Positions 27,501 to 39,194 of a DNA stretch of 64,000 nt are shown piece by piece. The notes beneath the pieces are model-generated. The model searched no databases and was not told the origin of the DNA. It was given only the letters and a program-made list of their open reading frames with translations. The position numbers and the translations under genes were made by a program. This stretch comes from Rotaria sp. Silwood1 (lineage: Eukaryota > Rotifera > Eurotatoria > Philodinida > Philodinidae). The stretch covers positions 186,001-250,000 of the forward strand of contig CAJNOP010000018.1 of NCBI GenBank assembly GCA_905250075.1, written 5' to 3'. The number at the start of each line of letters is the position of its first letter. Position 1 is the first letter of the stretch.

Positions 27501-28974
27501 ATACCCAATGTTCATAATGAATTATTTTCAGAAAATAATTTGCTTTTGTTTTCTTCATAATCTGAAAATAAAGCAAACATTTATAATAAATACAAATATG
27601 TTCAATGAAGAAACTATAGTTCGTAATAGTTTAAGCTCGATCAATTGATTACATGATTCTCAGTTTTCATTTTTTAAAGATATTCATAGTTTTTACAAAT
27701 ACTTTCATGTCAATACCGTGATCATAATCGAAAATAATCAACTATTAATCTTGACTCAGAATGCAACGATAATTTCGATAAACTTACTATAGATTTGAAT
27801 TCTTGGTCCCTCCAAAACCTTCAGTCTATTTTTATCGAATTCAGTTATTCGCTTGAAATGACTTCCGTGACCAAAAAAATCAATCCAAGACAACTATAGT
27901 TTTATCATGCGTTTACTATTTTCATCGTTAGTTTGTATGTACATAAGATCGGTGCTACCGATATTACACTGTGCTATTGCACAATCAGCATTGCATCTCT
28001 AATCTTTGCTACAGTAAAAGCTCTTTAATGTTAATATCTTAAAGAATATTTAAAAGTGCTCACTACACAGAGATGTTTCTTTGTTTTATATCTAAGAAAG
28101 TGTATTAGAGTCGGAATAGAACAATAAAACTAACGTTCACGTTAGCAAGGTTTGTCTAGTTGATAAAAAGTCAAGAGCAACGTTTAGCTTTCACTAAGAA
28201 GCGATCAGTTTCGAACAACAATCGTTCGGCAAAAAACTAGAGTGTTCACTTTAACGAGACTTTCAAATCTTGAAGGTGTTTACCATGAAAAGTTTTACTG
28301 TAGATTAAATATTAATCAATAGAGAAATCATAGTAAGTATAGAAATAGAAAGAAAGCAGTATTGACACAAAATTATATTGTTTTTATTCAAGAATATCTT
28401 GCATGAGAAAAAGGCCGTTCAAATTCAGTTGAATTAATCGAAGTTGAAAAAAGACGACGAGCAAATAATAATACACATACAACTTTATGTTGATGATCTC
28501 TCAAAAATAGTAATGAATGCATAGTGTTCATTCTGAAATACTTACATGTAATTCATCTGACTTAGATGTTAGACTTAAAATTAAACTAAATTGTATATGT
28601 TTGCTCGAAACATATAAAATTGATGCAATAAAATTTTCATATCAAAGAAAAATATAAACAGACCAAATGACTTGAACTATTTATCGCAAGCAGATAAATT
28701 CAATAACCTATTTAGAGCTTTGATTATTCACTGTTGTAGTCTTTTATATGACTGTAGCTAAATATTTTACATTGATATTTACATTTAGAAAACACATATC
28801 ATCAGTGAAGTACGTCGTTTTCAATCAACACCATTTAAAATCAAACATAATCCTCGTGTATGTGCTTATCTATTGAATCCATCACGGTTATTATCTGAAG
28901 ATCAATGTTATGGTCTTTCATTACAGTTAGAACCTCGTGCATCTCGTGCTGGAGTGACAAATCTCGGTGTTTAA
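15546..28974 (+). CDS. RASGRF: RASGRF-type Ras/Rho guanine nucleotide exchange factor
   Basis: Calcium/calmodulin-linked exchange factor for Ras (CDC25 domain) and Rho-family GTPases (DH domain). Exons: 15546-15965, 17905-18011, 18068-18215, 18278-18432, 19412-19536, 19604-19664, 19741-19820, 19881-19957, 20011-20130, 20211-20321, 20388-20505, 21156-21319, 21384-21733, 21809-21884, 21947-22170, 22222-22280, 22337-22402, 22474-22533, 23588-23970, 24027-24159, 24213-24428, 24493-24647, 25002-25031, 25087-25236, 25300-25394, 26685-26769, 26832-26907, 26975-27176, 27251-27368, 28789-28974. They sum to 4,350 nt (1,449 residues) with no break. Domains: PH1 about 73-176 ([18 protein letters not shown]); coiled coil to about 235; IQ motif in exon 4 ([16 protein letters not shown]); DH about 285-505; PH2 about 510-690; REM about 704-765 ([20 protein letters not shown]); serine-rich linker; CDC25 about 1205-1440 (NFSKMRM near its end). 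Starts at 15576 and 15636 are also possible. Slightly longer than vertebrate RASGRF1. Confidence 0.95.
16330..16560. other. Less AT-rich island in RASGRF intron 1
   Basis: The 1.9-kb first intron (15966-17904) contains a stretch whose composition differs from its surroundings, with more CG and GC steps and a small perfect hairpin CTCATC-CGGAA-GATGAG near 16368. A 60-residue open frame crosses it but matches nothing I recognise. It may be a fragment of an inserted element. Confidence 0.3.
17284..17476. repeat. Long inverted repeat (66-bp arms) in RASGRF intron 1
   Basis: The arms are 17284-17349 and 17411-17476, separated by about 61 bp. The inner 30 bp are near-perfect: CTCAAAAGAATATTTC in the left arm is mirrored by GAAATATTCTTTTGAG in the right. 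Outer parts are weaker. Read from each end, both strands give the same peptide pattern ([10 protein letters not shown] against [10 protein letters not shown]), which confirms the symmetry. It could be a foldback or MITE-like element, or a long hairpin RNA in the intron. Confidence 0.75.
24697..24935. repeat. Dispersed repeat, copy A (RASGRF intron)
   Basis: Starts GTGTTGAAG and shares ordered blocks with copy B, including a TCACAGA-TGACAG block, AGACCGTAAATCAATAA, and an ACTTCCTTATTGCATTTC block corresponding to ACTTTCTTATTGCACTTC. Its middle is shorter than copy B. It lies wholly within the intron after exon 22. Confidence 0.6.
25668..26050. repeat. Dispersed repeat, copy B (RASGRF intron)
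   Basis: The fullest copy of a diverged repeat. It begins GTGTTGAAGTACATAGGGT, carries the AGACCGTAAATCAATAA block shared with copy A, and ends in an AACAGCAACATTGTGTT... CACAGAAATTGTGC block shared with copy C. It lies within the intron after exon 25. No coding capacity is evident. Confidence 0.6.
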
Positions 28975-31900
28975 ATACTTTTTTTTCTGTTTTATTTTAC
29001 AATAATACCAAATAAATATTTTATCATTTAATAATATATAACAGAAACAAAACACAATATTTTTTCTTATCTTTCTCAAATAATTGTCTTTATTCTTCCT
29101 TTTTTTTTTGTTCTCGTTTACGAAAGAAAATAAATCAAATTTTAAAGAGATTAAATGACACATACACTTGCGTCAATCACGTAGGCTAATGATAATCATT
29201 AAAGCATTGAATATTAATTTGCGTATGCCATCATATATGTCTAAATGAAAATTTTGTTCAACCAATGACAATCATTCAGATGATAAACTTTAATTAACTT
29301 CTAATCTAAAAAATACTAAAAGTAATATTACTAAGTGACCTTATTATTTATCTAAATGGTTTGTGTATCTATATGTCATAATACTCATAGTATTAAAACA
29401 GGTTTTTATAGCATATGTTGGTAAACAAAGATTAATTTTTAATAGAAAAAGATGAATTTTTAAATAATTGTAATAGCTCTAATGTAAATTCTATACCATC
29501 TACTAATATATAAATAATAAAGAAATAGATCTCTTCAAATAGAGATTTGAAAAAGAGTTTAATGATTTAGAAAAACCTTTGACTAAATAAAAATATGTAT
29601 CATATGGAAAAACTTTAATTCATTTTTATTGAGTTCATCATATGAAGATAGATTATTATATTATCCAAACAGATTTTGTTAGAAATCCGTACATAAAAGG
29701 TTGTGTAAACAAAATGTTTCAAGAATAAAAATGAAAAAAAATCAATAAAAAGCATAAAAAACTTTTCCATTTTGAATCATCAATTAACGATAGTTTTCAT
29801 AAAAATCTATGAAAACTTTCAACATACAGAATTTTGTAAATAAAAAAAAATATTTGACGAACTCTTATTCTTTTTATCAACATTAATCTATAGTCAAAAA
29901 TAAAGCACTTAATAGAAAAAAACAACAAACTTGAAAAATTTTTAAATGATACCTAACAATATTTAATAGAGACAAAGCATTCTGCCTGTTTAAATAGTTT
30001 ATTACATCGACACCAGTGATTTTCATTTTTATCAACGTTTTCAATAAGTTTTCTCTTCTCATAATTAAATCATTCTTTTTTTTCTACCATGTATATACAA
30101 CTTAAACGTATGTAAATTAAATTTAAGTTTTAGAGTAACTATAGATATGACCATTAACAATACCGGAATTCGAACAAGTGATCCTATGGATGTCTATAAG
30201 AGTTCTAAAGAAGGGCTATATAAGAACCTATACAAATTGCAGTATAATAGATTTTTATCTGCTTCTATTATCAATAGTTTTATTTTATCCAAAACTAGAA
30301 TCAAAGTTTTTCTTTTTGATTAGGACTCATAAAAAGCCGGTCCTACTTGTGTCTAATCAATCGTATTATATTTAAATCCAGTAGGTATCTGAAAAGAAAA
30401 ACACACATTTATAAAAAATATTAATGCTTGTTTTCTCTTATAGAATGAACATTATAAAACAAATAAATAAACTAGAATTAGTTCCAGTTAATTTATTATA
30501 TAATGATTTTGTCCTTTAAAATGTAGGCGAACTGAAGAAAAGTACATAAAATAATCATGATAAATAAAACTCAGTAAAATTATTCTAACTAAAATAAATA
30601 AAATGTGTAGACAGGTGTACACTAGTGAAAAATGTATTCATGCAAAAAAAAAAATTCGATATTTAATCGATGACGAACGAATATAATCGACAATTTATTA
30701 TACGGTATAATGATTATCATATGAATAGTTAAAAAGAAAGTAAGAAAATTGTTCGAAAGAATCTTAGATTAGCTAACTGAAGTCTATAGTTCCATTCAAT
30801 TATTTTATTTCTATCGAATGCTTTTTTTTTTGTTGACCATAATGAAATAGTTATGATACTTAGTTTTCTTTTTTTGTTGTAAAGAATCAATAAAATAAGT
30901 TCGTTCCTATCCAATACTTTGTGTCTCTCATCGGTTAACGTACACTCGTGAAGTATCAAACAAGCTTATCTTTGAATTTCAACTTCAATGAAGTACAATA
31001 TATCTTTAAATATCCCCAATCAATACGATTGATACATTTCATTTTAGTTATTCTATCAAAAAAACAAAGATCAACAATAAAATAAAATGCCCTAAGGTCT
31101 CGATCAAACGTAGTTATAATCACAATTGCAAATGTTCGACATTCGTTTCATTACTCTTCAACGCTTTTCTTCTCTCTTTTGTTTGGTTTTTATTTCTTTC
31201 GTCTCTCTTTCACTTATTTTAGGTTTTTTTTTATCGTCATATGTACATTCTCTAGTTTTTTTTTGTCGTTCGTTTTGATATGTCTCTACCGCCCCGATTA
31301 TTTACAGGCACTGAGGTGGCTATACAAGTAAACAGGAAAAACAGCGTCGTTATGCTCTACACACTGATAACAACATACATTATAATCTAAAAAAGTATTT
31401 TATTGTGTCAACCGCCTATATATATAAATGTGTACATTGAATGACATCATAAGCGCCTACGATAAGTGCAAATGGTTGTGGTAGTGATCATCCGATCTCT
31501 TCATTTTTTTTTTTGAAAAGAGAGAAAGAGTTGTTTGATTTTGTGTGTGTGTATGTTTGAGTCTTTTCTTTGCTAAAGAGAGAAAGAGCAAGCAAAGGCT
31601 CTAATATAATGTCAATGTATACACACGTCACCCGACAACTTCATTCATTTTGCTTGCGTTTGAAATTGATGTGTTGTAATGAGATGAATTAGGACTATTA
31701 ATAAGGTAAGAATATTAAGTTATATTATCTGCTGTTCTAGGGATAAATTATTTATATATGATGATTGATATCATTTAAAATACACAACATTTAAACTTAC
31801 TTCAACTTAAATTTTCTCTTGCTTTCTCTCTCTCTCTCTCTCTCTTTGTCTTTTCCTTCATCATTCATTGCTTTCTCTTTTGTTTTACTTATCGGCAAAG

Positions 31901-33440
31901 TTAAATCATGGTTCTCGATTTTTTTTCTCTTATCAGCCAATGTAAATCCCTGACTGACAGAACAATTGTGTGTCTGTGTGTGTGCACGCGCAACGGATGA
32001 CAAGTTCTCAAATAACTCACTCATGTTCTTTCTCTATATCCATACGATAAAGCAATTATTCTTTTTAGTTGTTGGCGCAACAAATTTTTATAAAAATAAA
32101 CAGAAAATGAGGATTTACGGCGAGTGCGCGTTATGTTCTCGCACTTCGAAATTTGATCATAGTCGTCAACGACGGATTACACTTCCCTTCAATATTCGTA
32201 TTCTAAACCCAAAATATTTAAATGACGATGGCGATGAAGGGGAGAGAGAGAGAGAAGTAAACACACACATATGCATACAGGAGAGACGCCATCTGCTTTT
32301 TTCAAACAGCATCAGAACACAGAGGGAGAGAGAGAGACATTCGATGAAAACGCACACAATTTACACAAAGCTTTATCAAACAGAGAGAAGAAAAAAGTGG
32401 ATATTTCGACAAAAAAATCTTCTCGAGTTGGTATAGAAGAAAAAAAAACGATATCTCTCTTCCTCCTCTTACTCGGTTTTTTTTTTCTTTTATGTATATT
32501 CGATTAGGGTGACAATAATACCACGTAAAAAAACAGAAAGAAAGATGAAGGTAGTTTTTTTTTTCTTTTCGATCGACAAACAATATAGGTAGACGATTTC
32601 AAACAAATCAAACTTTTCTATATTTCTGTTATATCTAATGAGAAAAACTTTTGAAATAAAATCTTTCAAACAATTTATCATGTCCAGATTAAGTCTAGCA
32701 CAATTTTTCTTAATGAAAAAAAAAAAAAAAACTTAGATAATGTTTGCGCACGCACATTACTGTGTGTGTTAGTGAAAATAAACAGTACCTGATGGTGCTG
32801 TTTCCCGTATGTTGGAATTTTTGTGTTCCTTCATCACGATTTATAAATAACTAAGTAAAACCATTTTCCTTTCATTAACAAATTTTTTTTTTGCTTTCTC
32901 TTTTCTCTATGATTCGTTTTCTTTTCCTCGTATACATTTCTCTAGTCTTTCATCACTTTTTTTGTGTTGAAAGAAAAAAAAGAAAAGAAAAAGAAGACGT
33001 TTGTTTTTATTCACATTTGTAAGTCTGATTATATTATGTAAACATCCTTCTCATTCGCTTTCTTGCATCCATTTGTCAAGTACTCTTGACAATTATCGTC
33101 TTTAAGAGTTTGTTTACTCATCATCATTTCTTGTCTTTTCCTTTCTCTTTCTCTGTGTCTCTCTCTCTCTCTCGCTCTCTTTCTCTTTTTATTTACACCT
33201 GATATACACTTAAATAGAAACAATTCACAGTTTTTTCATTTGTATTTTAAATACGTTTAAACTAATTTGAAGGTAAGCTGTTTTTTTGTACGATGTTTAT
33301 TAGCAATTGTTCAATATTTACTTATTTCGTACCACCATTTTAAAAATTATTCACTATACAAACATGGGCAAACGCGTCTATTATATGCACATCAACATCA
33401 TCGTTTTTTTAAATCTATTCTTCTTCCTTTCTCTTTAAAG
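28975..33440. other. Intergenic region between RASGRF and the zinc finger gene
   Basis: About 4.5 kb without a supported gene. The left part is plain AT-rich sequence. From about 31.1 kb onward it becomes rich in polypyrimidine and CT/GA tracts (31825-31846, 32241-32256, 33157-33180) and TG runs. These drive spurious long open frames on both strands at 31797-32583. It likely includes the promoter and leader of the zinc finger gene. Confidence 0.5.
31825..31846. repeat. CT dinucleotide microsatellite
   Basis: Eleven CT units. GA/CT tracts also occur at 32241-32256 and 33157-33180. In a promoter-proximal position such tracts could act as GAGA-type sites, but this is only a possibility. Confidence 0.8.
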
Positions 33441-33466
33441 CTCCCGCATAATATATCGTTGATCAA
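33441..33466 (+). other. Candidate 5' leader exon of the zinc finger gene
   Basis: A strong acceptor-like sequence (TTCTTCCTTTCTCTTTAAAG) is followed 26 nt later by a strong donor (CAA-GTGAGT). The zinc finger coding exon itself opens after an acceptor (TTCTTAAAACAG) at 33967, eleven bases before the ATG, so at least one upstream leader exon or a trans-spliced leader is expected. This short exon is one possibility. Confidence 0.3.
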
Positions 33467-33575
33467 GTGAGTATAAGCATTGAATGATGATTAAAAATCT
33501 TTGCATGCTTTGAAATTGATCTATACATATAACAGTATATTACTAGTAAGAAGAGAAGAGATGAAGTAAACGTGC

Positions 33576-33604
33576 ATATATATATATATATATAAATATA
33601 TATA
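33576..33604. repeat. TA dinucleotide microsatellite
   Basis: About twelve TA units interrupted once by AA. Similar TA runs occur at 21349-21368, 33876-33890 and 42544-42562. Confidence 0.75.
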
Positions 33605-33978
33605 TCGACCTCCTTCATCTCTCGAAAAAAACGAAGCAGTAAGAATCTAAACTATGAGTCGTAGAAAAAAAAAGAAGAAAGAGAAGAAGGCGTCGGGTCT
33701 TGTTTGCTAAACTGAGTAAACAAACCACGCGCAAGAATATAATAAAAATGGGGTTGTATACAGAGCAGCAGAAATAGTAAGTAGTAAAAAAAAAAAAGTA
33801 GGTGGAGAACATGTTGATATTGGTCTTTTTATACTTTATATGCCTTTCTATAAATACACTTGATCATACATACAAATATATATATATATAAATAATTGAT
33901 CTCTAATTGTTATTTTAATGTTTCATTGATTAATATTAAGAAAGTTTTTTTTTTCTTCTTAAAACAGAATTCTAGATC

Positions 33979-36762
33979 ATGATAGTGACACAAACTTTGA
34001 CAGATGATGAAGATAATAATAATAATAATGTACTTGATTTAAGTTGTAAAAAAAAATCATCAACTAATAATGAAATTATTCTTAAACAAAATCAAAATTT
34101 ATCAAGTTTACTATCACCACCATCATCAATATCATCATCATCATTTATCATATCACCGAAACAAAATCATACAACAAATAAACGTGTTTTAGAAATACCG
34201 AATACGAAAAAATCAAAACAAACAGGAACAATATCATCAAATAAACGGCCACTTCGTTTTCAATGTAAACATTGTGATTATAAAGCACCATCAACATCAC
34301 TTATGCAAAATCATATTTATCGTCATACAGATTTAACACCATATGCATGTGCATATTGTGGTCATAAATCGACAACTAAATCAACAATTATGGTACATAT
34401 TGAACTTTGTCATCCAAATATGGAAGTTAAAATAAATGAAAATCGTGTACGTGAACAAGATTTCTATCGAGATTTAAATAGTTCAGAAATAACATCTTTA
34501 TCAACTACAAATATTTCATTAACACCACCAACAACAATAACAATAACAAATGATGAACCACAAATTAAGAAAGCACGTCGATCAAATCAATATGATAGTG
34601 AATCAGCACCAATTAATGGTGTTGCTATATCATTAAAAACCATAGTTGAAGATGACAATGAATCATCACATGCAAGTGATGATACAAGTGAGACAGAAAA
34701 TCTTGAACCAATTGTATTTCATGATGATGATGAACAACAAACAGATATAAATATATTTGATTCATCACCAACAATGGCTAAACCATCACTTAAATTAAAA
34801 TTTTTATCACAAGAAATACCTATTGTTGAATCATCAATACCTGTAACAAAAGAAGCAGATTGTGAAGGTAACCTTATTATGAAAAATTTTCGAAATATAA
34901 TTAATTATTTCTATTTTAGATGGTTCAGAATATCTTCTTGTTTATAATCGTCCTAAACAGTATTATGGTTCGTTATATGAACCAGATAAACAGTAAGTAA
35001 ATATTCTTTTTTTAAGTTTTCAACATTTAAGAAAAATTTTTAAACAATCAGGTATGCATGTAAATTGTGTTCATATACAACAAATCATCGACCAAGCATG
35101 GAAGATCACGTATTTGTACACACAGATGAGAAGCCATACAAGTGAGTTACTTTGATCTTTTTATTCTTCTGTTAAAATATTCTTTATTGACAAATGACGG
35201 TCCATTGACTGTCTCTTCATTATCGCCATCATCATCAGTACTTTGTTTTCTTATTCTTTCTTAAAACAAATATAAATATCCGGCTTCATCTGTTCATTTA
35301 ATTGTCAAGTTAAAAGAGAATAGACGACATTCGTATAATTTGTATTATTCATATTATTGAGAAATATGTTTAAATCATTTATGTTTACAAATATATATAT
35401 ATATATTCAATTCATTGTCAATAAAAAAATAAAAGAAAAATCAAATATAGTCTAACAAATAAATGACACGTGTGAATGAAATTCAATCGTAAGCTTTTCA
35501 TGTTTCATCACAATAGAGACTGTCTATCAATTTAAAAGAATTAATTTTATGATCAACTAGATTATAACAGAGAGGAAAAAAACAAAATGAAGCACAATGA
35601 AAAGACTATACATTAGATTTTATTGAATTCATTCAGACATAAGAGACATATTTTCAATCTTAAAATCAGCTGACATATGAGAAAGTTTATAATTTTTGTT
35701 TCTTTTCATTTTCTCAAAGATGTAATTGATATCATACAGACAAATCATGCACGCATTAGCTTTCATAATCATATGTCTAATCCGAGTCTAGTTCAGATTT
35801 GAGTCTGTTGTCGATTCTAAAAATTTCTCTTGATTCGAATCATGTAAATAATTCATACATTGAATAACAAGTCGAAAAATTATTGATGAACAAAAGAAAA
35901 CTAGAAAACTTTGTTTATTTTTTTGCAACTACTTCTAAAAAAAAGAATTTCTCTTTCAATATTAATAAATAATTCAAAAAGAGAAAATGTTTGATAATAT
36001 TTTAGATGTGGTTATTGTGGTGAAGAAATTTATACACGTTATGCAGCAACTTATCATATAAAATATAAACATGCTGGTATGGCACGTAATTTTATTCAGA
36101 ATAAAGCTGATGTAACACAATATTATGTTAATCGAGCAAAAAAAGATGAAGAAAAAAGTAAAAATTTCGTTTTATTTATTTATTTAAATATTTTCATTTA
36201 AATTTTACTTTTAGATCAATTTAAAGTCATTGATACACGTCGTGTTAAAGTTCCAACACGTAATGGAAAATCAGCAATCAATCAAAAACCTACAAATGAA
36301 TCATCAGTTGAACGTCCTGTACAACATGTATCTTCACCTCCTCAATCAAATGTAGTTTCTTCAACACCTCCACAAACATCAACATCAAAATCATCAACTT
36401 CATCTTCAAATAATCCACAAATACCAACAGTTCCACAGGATTATCGTTTTTTATTAGCATGGTCTTATTATTTAGCATCACAAGCTGCTTGGCTTTCACC
36501 TATGTTACAACAACAACAAGGTCAACTGCCACCTTCTTTATCAACTGATCCTGAAGCAACTGCAAAATTTTTACAACAAGCTATGCAATCCGTTATGGAA
36601 CCTTTGATAACAGCACAAACATCGAACCATAATAATAATAATAATAATAATACAAATGATGACGATGATAATAATCGTGATGATGATGATGATGAACAAA
36701 ATGAAAATGAACGTGAATCAGAAAAATTAGTTGCTGTTAAAGACGAAACAAACGAATACTAG
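33979..36762 (+). CDS. C2H2 zinc finger protein, four fingers
   Basis: Probable nuclear DNA-binding regulator. Exons 33979-34867, 34920-34992, 35052-35141, 36006-36157 and 36215-36762 join in frame to 583 residues. Four C2H2 fingers are visible. Two sit in exon 1 (CKHC...HIYRH and CAYCGHKSTT...HIELCH), one fills exon 3 (CKLCSYTT...HVFVH, with a TDEKPYK linker), and one is in exon 4 (CGYC...HIKYKH). The N-terminus has VLDLSCKK, close to the PxDLS motif that binds the co-repressor CtBP. Basic stretches may be nuclear signals. The C-terminus is low complexity, with poly-Asn and Asp-rich runs before DETNEY and the stop. The fingers resemble those of REST-like multi-finger repressors, but I cannot assign an orthologue. 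The ATG follows a good acceptor, so the start is likely right. Confidence 0.88.
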
Positions 36763-37275
36763 TAGATATAATCATCTATCTATCTATTCATTTCATATCT
36801 GACGCACAATAACCGGTGATTAATCCGCTAATATTGTCTATTTTGTGCTTGATATCATTCATCTACACGCAATGTGGTTTACTCGTAAGTCTATTTCATC
36901 TTCTTTTGTTATTGTTTAATTTTTTTTCTTTTTTTTTCTATGTTTCTCACATCTATGTATTCATTGATAATTCTTTTTCATTCCTTTTTTTTTCGTTTAT
37001 TTGCTTTCTGATGATAAATGGTTTTTTTCTATGTTGTTCGTATGTGACATTTGTAAAGAGACATTAAGAGAGGAACAGAATTGTGATGACTTTTGCTTGT
37101 TTTTTTTATGTGTCAGTGTATGTTTGTTTCTTCTGTTGTTTTTCTGGGAAAAATAAAACTAGCATGAAGTTTATTATACTTTGTTTGAAATAGTCTATGA
37201 ATATAGCTACATATAATTAACAAACATATGTGTATCTATGTAATTCAAACAGCAGAAATATCGTGGTACATCGAT

Positions 37276-37361
37276 AGAGCTGTTCTCCGACCAGCACTTT
37301 ATTGCTGGTATACCGATGGTAGTGTAGAGAACTGTGCAGCATAGGGAGCTTATGAAAAACT
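37276..37361 (+). mobile_element. Possible RNase H relic of a retrotransposon
   Basis: One frame reads ...ALYCWYTDGSVEN then a stop and GAYEK. The YTDGS followed by a Gly-Ala-rich strand resembles the first beta hairpin of type-I RNase H domains in non-LTR elements, where the Asp is catalytic. An in-frame TAG and the lack of any extended match mean it is dead if real. The stretch also folds well (ACCAGCA-CTTTAT-TGCTGGT at 37290-37309). At about 28 residues, chance is a serious alternative. Confidence 0.25.
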
Positions 37362-37977
37362 TTGTTGAACTGAATTAAAATGCATATTCGTCTGTTTCAT
37401 TGCTATTTAAAAGAGTAATCAAAATAAATTTCTTATGAAAATATTTCAATTATGACGAAATTATTATGTTGTGATTCATTTGAGAAGAAAGAGAGAAGTC
37501 TCAAATGTTTGTTAATAGGTAGGCCATAAAAATTAGTATCATTTGCATTTCGTCTTTTTCTCAATCAATTTTCATTGTAGAAATTTGTGCTCGGTCTCAA
37601 AAGATTCTTTTTTCAGCTCTTTATTAAATTAAATTAAAACGTGTACAAGCTAGACTTCTACTTAAGAAAAAAACAAACGCATAAAATATTACCCTTCTCC
37701 AATGAGTGCAAGTTTCCAACATGAAAAAAAACAGTTGTTTAGATTTTATTCCTGAAATTTCAGTCGTTTTGAAGCCTACAACAAGCTGTACCTTTCATCT
37801 ATTTTTAAACAATCGTCACACCGGCGCCTGTCACTGAAAAAAAAGAGTGCTGTTTACGAAAATTTACAAAAATTATGCTTTTGAATTTGTACTGTTGAGA
37901 ATTCAATCAGTTTGTTACAAGTTTACGAAAACTTAATCCTTTGAGTCTTTTATTTTTTGAAACACGATCTAAGAGTA

Positions 37978-38255
37978 GTGTTGAAGTATATGGGGTAGAA
38001 ATTTCGATCCTTGCCACAGAATGCTCAATGCGCTGTGGTTATCTGATTAGAGACGACACATCCATAATATCTTAATGTAAAATATGAATTACTTCCTGAT
38101 TTCAGTTCTGAACGAATGAGTAAAAGTTTCGTTTAGAAATGTGTCGCAAAACAGATAGATTAAAACGATCTTCCTGTGATTGCCAAGAACAGCCACATCG
38201 TGTTGCATATTTTAATTTCACAGAGATTGCGCTAACAATTTTTATAATTTGAATA
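37978..38255. repeat. Dispersed repeat, copy C (intergenic)
   Basis: Begins GTGTTGAAGTATATGGGGT, matching the start of copy B, and later has GAACAGCCACATCGTGTTGC and CACAGAGATTGCGCTAACAA, matching the end of copy B. Copy C is outside any gene, so the family is not a duplication confined to the RASGRF gene. Confidence 0.55.
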
Positions 38256-39194
38256 GAAATGAATGGCACATTACACTGAGCGTTCACAATGAGAAAATAA
38301 TTCTGTATTAAGATGAAATTACCAACATAAGTCTAATGTTGACTACTTTCGACTCAATTTCAAGAAGCCAGTTTCTACGTCGTAGTGCTTGATTGAAATT
38401 AGTTTCACTGTTTATCATGAGAACGAATTTTTGTCTATTGGAACTGCAGAAATTTCTCTGGCATTTTTTGTATTTGTCTAATGGTTGGAAAAAAAACAAG
38501 TTTTTCTGAAAAGGAATCTCTAGAAAGTTGTATATGGTAGAGAAGCGCCTTATTGTCCGATCATATTGGAAGCATCGATTACAAATGTTTTAATGTAATT
38601 TTGTAGCGAATTGACAGGAGAGTCTTGTGAAACTTAATGCAAATTTTTATCATGAAAGCTGTTTGATTTTGTTTTTGTTTTTTGTATATTCATATTATCG
38701 TTAGAAACTTCGTTTGTTTTCAAAAAGCATCAATCGAAACAAAAAAAAAAGCTTGATGAATAATATGACGAGCACTTAAGTGTATGCTGCAATGAAGAGT
38801 CCAATAAAATGAAATGATAACGATTATTATTTGTATGAGTAACAAGTTGTAGTTTTTAAATGTATTTTCGGTCAATTTAAAGACTTATATAGAAGACTTA
38901 TCTTAATATACGAAATGTTTTTTATTTCAGTTCATTTATTTTATTATTCATGTTTCTCTAACCGTTGATCAATGATAGGATGGATTAACCGATAACTCTA
39001 TACATCAGCATATTAAGTTATAATTTCGAAATTTGACTAAAATAGTGCTCAAGATTTTTAAAAATTTGATGTTCTTTCAAGCATCTTTTGACACGAAAGA
39101 AAATAAGTCCCTGTTTGTTCTTCAAGACAAATACCATGTGATGCCAACGTATACGTCGTAGGACAAGCTCGGATAAATTTATTCAATTATATGA

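Larger units (their letters stand above)
36763..39194. other. Intergenic region downstream of the zinc finger gene
   Basis: No intact gene. It begins with T-rich sequence that is probably the 3' UTR. It holds a short RNase H-like relic at 37276-37361 and copy C of the dispersed repeat at 37978-38255. Open frames at 36816-37067 and 38102-38499 are not convincing. Confidence 0.5.

Noticed and set aside
30178..30375. 65-residue hydrophobic frame
   Set aside because: Hydrophobic residues follow from AT-rich codons; no start context, splice sites or homology pattern.
31966..32436. 156-residue plus-strand frame and overlapping minus frames at 31797-32583
   Set aside because: They are driven by CT/GA and TG simple repeats (runs of ERERE or SLSLS) and show no domain.
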